Below, piece after piece: positions 10,418 through 17,739 of a stretch of 64,000 nt of DNA. The stretch's first letter is position 1. Each line of letters begins with the position of its first letter. The DNA comes from Arenibacter hampyeongensis (GTDB lineage Bacteria > Bacteroidota > Bacteroidia > Flavobacteriales > Flavobacteriaceae), in NCBI RefSeq assembly GCF_002909255.1, contig NZ_PIOB01000002.1, positions 248,001 through 312,000 of the forward strand, written 5' to 3'. Under the pieces are notes generated by a model that had not been told where the DNA came from, did not search any database, and worked only from the letters and a program-made list of their open reading frames with translations. Position numbers and translations under genes: made by a program.

Positions 10418-10540
10418 TCTAATAAATTTTAGTTAGTTAAGTGTAATAAAATATCACAAGGGACTCCCCTAATGTTAAATAATTAACAAATCTTCCGTTT
10501 CTTAATCGCGAACCGAAATTAATTCGACTGATAACTACTG
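10418..10540 (-). promoter_or_regulatory. Leader/promoter of the second susC
   Basis: Carries the same ordered blocks as the leader of the first susC (see 4653-4790), including the AACATTAGGG block next to a small AGGG/CCCT hairpin. Conservation between the two copies outside coding sequence argues for a functional promoter or 5' leader shared by both transport units. Confidence 0.55.
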
Positions 10541-10604
10541 CCACGGGTTGGATGACATGGTTACTAAATCATTTTCGTGAATAGTTAAAATTTTAATTTT
10601 TACT

Positions 10605-10644
10605 CAAAAAAATATCCTGACGGGTATAAATTCCATCAGGATAT
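10605..10644 (-). terminator. Rho-independent terminator of the GH92-DUF4838-GH29 operon
   Basis: Arms 10612-10620 and 10636-10644 (ATATCCTGA/TCAGGATAT) form a 9-bp stem, followed on the minus strand by seven T (10606-10612). It lies about 190 bp after the GH29 stop. The remaining spacer 10645-10833 shows no gene or repeat. Confidence 0.7.
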
Positions 10645-10833
10645 AATTTAATTTTGATAATTTTAAGTAAAAACTTTCCTATTTGTCAATAAAACCAACT
10701 TGGAACGATTCCTATGGCATTCTAAGGTTTTGGATTATTTCTTAAGATAAATTCCTATCAATATTACCCTTAGGCAACGAGAAAACTGGTCTCAATATAT
10801 AAGTATAAAACCTCCTTACGGTACCGTTTTTTC

Positions 10834-12318
10834 TTATTTTATTTTTATCACAAATGCCTCTTTACTTAATAGATTAGCCTCTGCAACTTTGGGAAGTTGA
10901 ATTGCCATTCCATTACTTTTTTTGATCCATTTTAATCTTTGTCCTGTCCCCAAAAGCTGCGCCTTGGCACCTCTGGATGGAGCATAGTCCGGAAACACAA
11001 TTTCCGATGGCAGCACTGTTTGCCCTTTTTCCACTAAATAGGTAAGATACACTGTACCATCTGGCTTGGCCGTAACACATACATTATCGAACTTAAAAGG
11101 TGCCATGGACCGGGTTCCATAAATAGCCTCCTTGTTAACAGCCATCCAATCCCCAATTTCATTTAACAATTTATAAGCTCCGGCATCCCACTCGCCTTCT
11201 GGGCTCGGTGCAATATTCAATAACAAATTTCCTCCCTTGGCCACTATATCAACTAAGGTATGTATGGCCTCACGACCGGACATATATTTGGCATCAAAAG
11301 AATAGGACCATCCACCACCGGCAATGATACAGGATTCCCAAGGATAGGGAAGTGGCTTTTCGGGCACCCTATTTTCTGGAGTCAGGTAATTTTGGTTTTT
11401 CCCGTGAACGGCACGGTCCACCACAATTAAACCTGGTTGTTTTTCCCTGGCCTTGACCACCAATTCATCCATCTTAATATCCTGATTAACGATACGATGC
11501 TTTAAATAGCCATTGTCATTGTCTACCAACTGCTGCTCATACCAATTGGTTATTTCAGATTTTGGGGTTTTGGCCACCCAACCACCATCAAGCCACAATA
11601 TATCCACCTTGCCATAATCCGTAAGTAACTCCAATATTTGATTGTGGGTAAAATCTATATATTCCTGCCATTTTTCCGGATTGGCCTCAGGCTCATAATT
11701 AACATTTCTATCCCGTGGTGGATAATAGGGATCCCAATAGGTTGGGGTATTCCAATCGGGCTTGGAAAAATACGCCCCAGCCCACAATCCCTGGCCCCTG
11801 AAGGAATTGAATATTTCCTTGGTGATATTCGCTTTGGGATTGGTTGAAAATGGTGTTTTAGGGTCTGTTATTTTATAATCCGTGTATTTGGAATCGAACA
11901 TGGAAAATCCATCATGATGCTTGGTTGTGAATACAACATATTTCATGCCCGCATTTTTTGCTGCCTTGGCCCATTTGTCAGGGTCAAATTTCACAGGATT
12001 GAAGGTCTTCTGCAAACCTTCATATTCCTTTTTATAAGTATTATAATCACTGGGATTGGAGCCCTTGGTCCGCTCACACCAACCATACTCCTCGGGACAG
12101 AGGGACCAGGATTCAACAATTCCCCATTGACTGTAGGTACCCCAATGCATCAAAAGCCCAAATTTCATGTCTTGCCATTGATCCAACTTTTCAAGTACCA
12201 TGGGATCGGTTTCAGGAACATACCGTTCATCTTCATAGATTGCCTGGGCCTTCATTCCTTGAAAAACCAGGATGGTGGCGAATGCCATCACTATAAATTT
12301 GTTTCTTATTATTTTCAT
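10834..12318 (-). CDS. Alpha-L-fucosidase, glycoside hydrolase family 29
   Basis: Exported enzyme that removes alpha-linked L-fucose from glycans. The 494 residues begin with a signal peptide (about 1-24, ending MKAQ). The GH29 barrel shows LLMHWGTYSQWG near residue 55-66, TTKHHDGF at 131-138, and LWLDGGW at 241-247, where Asp244 is the expected nucleophile. A beta-sandwich tail follows. Length matches single-domain GH29 enzymes. It is the last gene of a tight operon: 11 bp after the DUF4838 gene and 12 bp further from GH92. In this setting it likely trims core or antenna fucose from N-glycan-like chains. The family is certain; linkage preference is not readable from sequence. Confidence 0.95.
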   Translation of the reverse strand: MKIIRNKFIVMAFATILVFQGMKAQAIYEDERYVPETDPMVLEKLDQWQDMKFGLLMHWGTYSQWGIVESWSLCPEEYGWCERTKGSNPSDYNTYKKEYEGLQKTFNPVKFDPDKWAKAAKNAGMKYVVFTTKHHDGFSMFDSKYTDYKITDPKTPFSTNPKANITKEIFNSFRGQGLWAGAYFSKPDWNTPTYWDPYYPPRDRNVNYEPEANPEKWQEYIDFTHNQILELLTDYGKVDILWLDGGWVAKTPKSEITNWYEQQLVDNDNGYLKHRIVNQDIKMDELVVKAREKQPGLIVVDRAVHGKNQNYLTPENRVPEKPLPYPWESCIIAGGGWSYSFDAKYMSGREAIHTLVDIVAKGGNLLLNIAPSPEGEWDAGAYKLLNEIGDWMAVNKEAIYGTRSMAPFKFDNVCVTAKPDGTVYLTYLVEKGQTVLPSEIVFPDYAPSRGAKAQLLGTGQRLKWIKKSNGMAIQLPKVAEANLLSKEAFVIKIK

Positions 12319-12329
12319 GCTGTTCTGGA

Positions 12330-14579
12330 TTAATTAATTATGATTTCATCAGCAAATAGCCAGGAAGGAAGACCTGCCGCGTGATGCCAATAGGGTGTTT
12401 CTGTGTTTATAGCCCTTACTTTTATATAACGGGACCTTTTTTCATCAAAATCCAACTTAAAAAATTGGATATCGTTCACTTTGCTGTCTTTGGTCAAGGG
12501 TGTTGGATTATTAACGGTTCCTAAATTGAAGAAATGCTCATTATCCAGAGATCCCGAATAGGCCACTTTAGTTGGAAAAAATACAATGTGATTGGTAACC
12601 TGCAAAAAGGCCAAGGAAATAGTACTTATTTTCATTGGTTCTCCCAAATCCACAACAACTTCCATATCATTGCCCTCATATCCCAACCAATTGGCATAAA
12701 AACTGCTTCCGCCAAGTGCCCCATCCGTTAGGACCATTGGATCTTCCTTGGCATATTTCTTTGGTTGGGTATTAGTGACCACAGCCTTGCCCATGGCCTT
12801 GTTCGGCATCCTAGCTACTTCCAGGGCTGACATATAATTAGCCAGATATTCAGTTACGGTAAAACCCATTTCGTTCATCAATACCACATTGTTCTTAGCA
12901 CAGGTAGCCGTAAAGTTGTCCAATAAGGTGGTTACTAAAGGATTTATACTCTTTTTACCATCGCTAGTGGGAATCAAAAGTCTATATACATCCGTTAACC
13001 GCTTTCTACAAGCTTCCAATACTGCGTAATCTACCCCTAAGCGCGCCATTTTAACACGTGCCGCTATTTCCGGTTTTTTTGCTACCGCCTTTTCGGCCTC
13101 ATTAAAAAGTTGAAAATAATCGTTCAACAACTCAGGATTCAAATAGGAGGTGAATGCCTCGGATGGATCCCCGTATAGGAACAAGAAAAAATCATTATCC
13201 TCCTTTATCTTGGCATGAATTTTAGTTATATATTTCTTTACAAATGGTCCCGCCTCTTCATAATACCCGTTGGTAAAATCGGTCAAGAGGTCATCTATAT
13301 CTTGATCAGGATTCCAAAGGAGTTGGGCAGTAATATAAGATCTAAGTTCAAAAAGTTCACTGGGATTGTTACTGTGCTGTTCAAAAACCCACTTGGCATT
13401 GTTATCCCTAAACAATTCAATATTCGGCTGCAGGGTATAGATATTGGGAAATGGAGCCAAAAAATTGGTGAACTGTGTAGTATAATCCCAAATCCTTATG
13501 TTGTTGGTCAACTTGCCCCATCCCTCTAAATCGTTTGCAAAATCGGTGCATTTCTCTGCAATAGGCGCACTTCTATCGCATTCTATTGAACAAAGTGTAA
13601 TCAATACATTATCCAACGGTTTCGTCTTAGATGGTTTCCGGGTATATTGATAGGCCAAAGTCGAAATAGTCTTGTCCGGAAAAGATGCTGCCACCTCGTT
13701 CACAAACCTTATCATGGTACCTGATGCACTTCCCTCTTCTTGATCTATTTTGCTACAATTGTCGCACTGGCAATGTTGCTGGTTATCATCCTGACTCACC
13801 GATAAAACCTTGGCCTTGGGATATTGTTGAAACAAGGATGCAACGGAATCCTTTACTATTGCCAAGACAGCAGAATTGGTTAAACACAATTGGGTAGGCA
13901 ACCGTTGATCGCCCCTCAAAGCATAATATTCCGGATTGGATTCATAAAATTTTTCTTCAGGCAAAAATTTATGGAAGGTATGTACCCTTGCATTGGGCAC
14001 ATAATTGGGAAAGGATTCATGAGTCACTTTATGCTTATCGGCAAAATCGGCATTATCATAAAACAATTTAGAATGCACCGTTCTTGTGGTTATTGGCGGG
14101 GTATACTCAAAATCTATCCCTGGAAGGTCAATTGTTGGGGAAGTTGGAATTTTCTCAACGCCAGGAGCGTACCATCTACAGCCCAAGTAGCGCTCCAAGA
14201 ATTCATAAACTGCATATTTTGTTGCCTTAGCAGAACCTCCCGAAATTAGAAGGTTATTACTTTTGGTCCTAATGGATATACCATGTAAGTCATGATCCCT
14301 TTCGTAATCGCTCCCCAAGTATATCTTTTTCTTTTCAGCATGTTGGGAAGCTTCATCAACTACATCCAATTTAACTCCACTTATCTCAAATAGATAACTT
14401 TGCAGTATCTCCGCGGATTTATTTAGACTTTCAGTAGCCTGTCCAGTAAGTACTATTTCATAATCCGACTTGCCTTCATGAACCAGTTTTATCCCATCCA
14501 GATTACAGGATGACAGGATCAATAATACGGGCAAGAGTCCTAGAATTCTGAATTTTGTATTTAATATTTTCATCATCAA
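12330..14579 (-). CDS. DUF4838 putative glycosidase lipoprotein with discoidin-like C-terminus
   Basis: Uncharacterised 749-residue lipoprotein with a signal ending SSC (Cys25). An N-terminal region resembling the small domain of alpha-glucuronidases (GH67N-like) runs to about residue 150, followed by a DUF4838 region with a cysteine cluster, CQCDNCSK, around residue 270. Residues from about 610 form an F5/8-type-C (discoidin) module ending SWLFADEIIIN. It lies between GH92 (12 bp upstream) and GH29 (11 bp downstream), so it is almost surely co-transcribed with them and acts on the same glycan at the cell surface. Its catalytic activity is not established; a TIM-barrel glycosidase is the best guess. 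The tail matches those of the GH20 enzyme and of the cytochrome protein at 30455-32512. Confidence 0.85.
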   Translation of the reverse strand: MMMKILNTKFRILGLLPVLLILSSCNLDGIKLVHEGKSDYEIVLTGQATESLNKSAEILQSYLFEISGVKLDVVDEASQHAEKKKIYLGSDYERDHDLHGISIRTKSNNLLISGGSAKATKYAVYEFLERYLGCRWYAPGVEKIPTSPTIDLPGIDFEYTPPITTRTVHSKLFYDNADFADKHKVTHESFPNYVPNARVHTFHKFLPEEKFYESNPEYYALRGDQRLPTQLCLTNSAVLAIVKDSVASLFQQYPKAKVLSVSQDDNQQHCQCDNCSKIDQEEGSASGTMIRFVNEVAASFPDKTISTLAYQYTRKPSKTKPLDNVLITLCSIECDRSAPIAEKCTDFANDLEGWGKLTNNIRIWDYTTQFTNFLAPFPNIYTLQPNIELFRDNNAKWVFEQHSNNPSELFELRSYITAQLLWNPDQDIDDLLTDFTNGYYEEAGPFVKKYITKIHAKIKEDNDFFLFLYGDPSEAFTSYLNPELLNDYFQLFNEAEKAVAKKPEIAARVKMARLGVDYAVLEACRKRLTDVYRLLIPTSDGKKSINPLVTTLLDNFTATCAKNNVVLMNEMGFTVTEYLANYMSALEVARMPNKAMGKAVVTNTQPKKYAKEDPMVLTDGALGGSSFYANWLGYEGNDMEVVVDLGEPMKISTISLAFLQVTNHIVFFPTKVAYSGSLDNEHFFNLGTVNNPTPLTKDSKVNDIQFFKLDFDEKRSRYIKVRAINTETPYWHHAAGLPSWLFADEIIIN

Positions 14580-14591
14580 TTTAATTTAGAC

Positions 14592-16832
14592 CTAGTTGTT
14601 CAATTTAAACTCCAATAATTTACTGTTCACTAATTCTTCATGAGTAATAAAGTAACCTTTATGAGTTTTGCCTTGAATACTTATGTTTTCGATAAACTGG
14701 TTTTCTTCGGAAAAATTGGAAGTAATTGTCAGTTTTTCCTGCTTGTAATAATCGGTATCCAAATGAATGGTTATTTTATTGAATCTGGGTGTTGTGATCG
14801 CATATATAGGATTTGCTGGACTAACGGGGTATATTCCCATCATTGAAAATACGGCCCAAGCGGACATGGTACCCGTATCATCGTTTCCTGGGAGTCCATC
14901 TGGAGCATTCTTGTAATATTTATTGAGCAAATCCGAAACCATTTTTTGGCTTCGTTTTTCTTCGCCTCTCACATAATTGAACAAATATGGATAAGCAATA
15001 TCCGGTTCATTGGCCATATCATATTGTCCCTTGTCAAAAACATCCTGAAGACGACTGGTAAAGGCCTTTGTTCCCCCCATAAGTCTTATTAGTCCTTTGG
15101 TATCGTGAGTAACCATAAAGGAATACTGCCAGGCATTCCCTTCAATAAAACCCAAATTCTTCTCAAAATTAGCTCCTGATTCTGGATTGTAAGGCGTTAA
15201 CCAACTACCATCATCATTTTTTGGTCTTAACAAATTAAATTCCTTATCGAAAAGGTTTCGGTAAGATACCGATCTTTTGGAAAAGCGATTAAAATCCTCT
15301 TTTTTGCCCAAGGCTTTGGCCAACTGGGCAATGGCATAATCCGAAATATTGTATTCCTGAGTGGTGGATACCGAACCGCTATTCGTTGTTTTTGTGGTGA
15401 GATATCCTTTTTCCAAATAATCCTTAAGTCCTGGCCGCAAGGGATTGGCTTCAATCTGATCGGCACTTTTAAGCATAGCGGAATACGCTTTTTCTACATC
15501 AAAATCCTGAATACCCTTCAAATAGGTATCGGCAATTACGATTCCCGCTGGATCGCCTACCATAGTCGTGGTTTCTGTAGCATTTAGTTCCCATTTTGGC
15601 AACCAGCCACTCTCATCATAGATCTGGAGCATACTTTTCACCATATCGGATTGTTGCCGGGGATATACCAAGCTCATAAGTTGGTGCAAATTCCGATACG
15701 TATCCCAAAGAGAAAAAACGGTATACCGGGTATCTTTGGTTTTTAAGGTTTCCCTAGTTTTCATTTTTGGATAGTCCCCATTAATATCGTTTAAGGTACT
15801 GGGATGTATAAGGGTATGGTACAGGGCAGTATAAAACTTGACCTTGTCCTCTTCCTCACCACCTTCTACCTCAATCCTGGATAGATATGTATTCCAGATT
15901 GCTCTGGCCTCTGTCAAGATTTGGTCGAAACTGCGTGTAGTTGTTTCCTTGTTTAAATTTTCACGTGCGTTTTCAATGCTCACATAAGAGACTCCTACTT
16001 TCATTTCTACAACCGTTGGCTCTTTAAATTTGTAGCGCATATAGCCCCCAATACTATCGCCTACAACTTCTTTTGTATAACCAGGCATTATCCGAGTTTT
16101 TCCATTGTAGCCCATCCATTCCCCCTCTGCTCCTTTATAAGTCGTAGGTTTTTTCCAGACTCCAAACTCGTCGGCAGGCGTGGAAAATTGTGCTACAAAA
16201 TATACCGGATAGGCTTCCTCGGGTTTGTAATAACAAAATGAACCTACACTGCGCACACCTTCAATTTCCGTTGGAGAAACAACCCTAATAGTAGCGCCTT
16301 GTTCATTTGTCAATCCTAAACCAAGATTGATCAGTATATTTGCATCCCCTTTAGGAAAGAAATATTTGCTGACCCCTACCCTTGTAGTTGCCGTAGCCTC
16401 CACCTTTATATTGTAGTCATCCAAAGTATTGGAGTAGTACCCAACTTTTGACACCTCATTGGAATAAGTAGTTCCATATTTGAGGTGCTCAACTTCCAAA
16501 TCACCTGTGGTTGGCATGGCCAAAATAACCCCCAACTCCGGGCAGCCTACACCGCTTAAATTAACGTGACTATATCCTGTCAAAAAAGTGTTTTCCTGTA
16601 TATATGGGGTAGATAACCATCGGCTGTCTTTTTCCAGGGGTAAATTTTCAGCCCCAGCCACATTAAAAGGGGAAACACTGACCATGCCTCTGATAGCAAT
16701 CGGGCCTGGATTGGTAGTTCCAAAATTTGAAGTCCCAATAAAGGGGTTCACATAATCTACAGGTTTTTTTTGGGCGGCAACCACAAACGAATAAATACTG
16801 AATACTATTAAAATTTTGTTTTGTAAATTCAT
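14592..16832 (-). CDS. Exo-alpha-mannosidase, glycoside hydrolase family 92
   Basis: Calcium-dependent inverting alpha-mannosidase family, typically acting on alpha-1,2/1,3-linked mannose of N-glycans. The 746 residues begin with a signal peptide (about 1-20). The DYVNPFIGT opening is standard for GH92. The motif EGNAWQYSF (about residue 565) carries the expected acid Glu, and PGNDDTGTMSAWAVFSMMG (about residue 650) carries the expected base Asp. It is the first gene of a three-gene operon with DUF4838 and GH29. Upstream, instead of the next enzyme gene, lies about 900 bp of repeats and a dead DUF559 gene. The family is certain; exact linkage is inferred from family knowledge. Confidence 0.95.
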   Translation of the reverse strand: MNLQNKILIVFSIYSFVVAAQKKPVDYVNPFIGTSNFGTTNPGPIAIRGMVSVSPFNVAGAENLPLEKDSRWLSTPYIQENTFLTGYSHVNLSGVGCPELGVILAMPTTGDLEVEHLKYGTTYSNEVSKVGYYSNTLDDYNIKVEATATTRVGVSKYFFPKGDANILINLGLGLTNEQGATIRVVSPTEIEGVRSVGSFCYYKPEEAYPVYFVAQFSTPADEFGVWKKPTTYKGAEGEWMGYNGKTRIMPGYTKEVVGDSIGGYMRYKFKEPTVVEMKVGVSYVSIENARENLNKETTTRSFDQILTEARAIWNTYLSRIEVEGGEEEDKVKFYTALYHTLIHPSTLNDINGDYPKMKTRETLKTKDTRYTVFSLWDTYRNLHQLMSLVYPRQQSDMVKSMLQIYDESGWLPKWELNATETTTMVGDPAGIVIADTYLKGIQDFDVEKAYSAMLKSADQIEANPLRPGLKDYLEKGYLTTKTTNSGSVSTTQEYNISDYAIAQLAKALGKKEDFNRFSKRSVSYRNLFDKEFNLLRPKNDDGSWLTPYNPESGANFEKNLGFIEGNAWQYSFMVTHDTKGLIRLMGGTKAFTSRLQDVFDKGQYDMANEPDIAYPYLFNYVRGEEKRSQKMVSDLLNKYYKNAPDGLPGNDDTGTMSAWAVFSMMGIYPVSPANPIYAITTPRFNKITIHLDTDYYKQEKLTITSNFSEENQFIENISIQGKTHKGYFITHEELVNSKLLEFKLNN

Positions 16833-16884
16833 TGTTGCTCTTTACTATTTATGTTTGCATTGAGTGCGCTTCAATCTTATATTT

Positions 16885-16920
16885 ACACAGCCCAAGCCCC
16901 TCTCATGAGGGTAGTTCTCT
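16885..16920 (+). repeat. Degenerate copy (R1) of the CCCCTCTCAAGAGGGG palindromic repeat
   Basis: Core 16897-16911 reads CCCCTCTCATGAGGG, flanked by ACACAGCCCAAG before and TAGTTCTCT after. It aligns along its whole length with copy R2 (17513-17550) in the same orientation. Confidence 0.7.
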
Positions 16921-17064
16921 GTACCCTCAGCATTATGTTTATCATCTAGAAAAAACATATTTATTACAATTGTTTTCAAAGAAATATTGAATAAGGAAAT
17001 AAATCTCTGCTTCCCAAATTCCACGCCCTATGGAATACGATTCACATTTTAATCACCGATAAAC

Positions 17065-17081
17065 ATTCCCCACTTGAAAGG
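17065..17081 (-). repeat. Degenerate copy (R4) of the palindromic repeat
   Basis: ATTCCCCACTTGAAAGG differs at two positions from the matching part of R3, in the same orientation as R3. It sits just downstream of the end of the DUF559 relic, so it may mark its outer boundary. The match is short. Confidence 0.4.
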
Positions 17082-17116
17082 TCCTGTCTCACGTATTGGC
17101 GGGAGGTTAGGAGTTT

Positions 17117-17499
17117 TTAAATTTTTTCTTCATATTCCTGGATATATGCTTCAATTGCCCTCAACACATTGTCCATATCCTACAATATTTGGTCATCGGT
17201 AAAACGTATAATTTCAATACCCAAGTTATTCATCCTCTCCTCTTTTACAATATCCTTGTCATAAACCTCAACTATACCGTGTGAATAACCGTCAACTTCT
17301 ATTCCCAACATAAGTTCCTGGCAAAAGAAATCCAAAATATAGTGTCTATAGGTTTCTGACGTTGAAAATCATAACCATACATCTGTTCTGATTTCAACTT
17401 TAACCATAGTATTATTTCTGCTTTCGTACTATTATTACGCAAATCACTAGCTAATTCTTTCAACTTAGGATTATAAGGAATGATTTTTCCTTTTTTCAT
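17117..17499 (-). pseudogene. Decayed DUF559 (Vsr/PD-(D/E)XK-like) endonuclease-domain gene
   Basis: The first 55 or so codons (MKKGKIIPYN start; LRNNSTKAEIILW and YGYDFQRQKPID motifs) are typical of small DUF559 proteins, related to very-short-patch-repair endonucleases. Near 17335-17341 the frame is lost. In the next frame the protein continues as DFFCQELMLGIEVDGYSHG, then EERMNNLGIEIIRF, which is the expected catalytic half, up to a stop at 17117-17119. A second lesion is an in-frame TAG at 17180-17182. With one frameshift and one nonsense codon the gene is not functional. It lies between palindromic repeats R4 and R2 and interrupts the glycan locus between the GH20 and GH92 operons. Confidence 0.85.
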
Positions 17500-17512
17500 T
17501 GTTTTTCCTTTT

Positions 17513-17550
17513 ACACACCCCCAGCCCCTCTCAAGAGGGGAGTTCTCTCC
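17513..17550 (+). repeat. Palindromic repeat copy R2
   Basis: Core 17525-17540 is CCCCTCTCAAGAGGGG, preceded by ACACACCCCCAG and followed by AGTTCTCTCC. It lies 14 bp upstream of the DUF559 start and is inverted relative to R3. Confidence 0.8.
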
Positions 17551-17690
17551 AACTACAGGATTTAACTTATAATTTCAAAAATGCCAATCTTTCAAATAAT
17601 CCAAAAAAAAAACTCGCATCCAGCATAAATCAACACCTTCTTAAACTTCACTCCTTTTTATTAAGCAATTCATTTTAAACTTAACGATAT

Positions 17691-17724
17691 TAATTCCCCT
17701 CTTGAGAGGGGTTAGGGGTGTGTT
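17691..17724 (-). repeat. Palindromic repeat copy R3
   Basis: Core 17696-17711 is CCCCTCTTGAGAGGGG, followed by TTAGGGGTGTGT. It is the inverse complement of R2 including its flank. It lies directly after the GH20 stop region and could form a hairpin in the GH20 transcript. Confidence 0.8.
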
Positions 17725-17739
17725 TTCCGAACACCTAAA

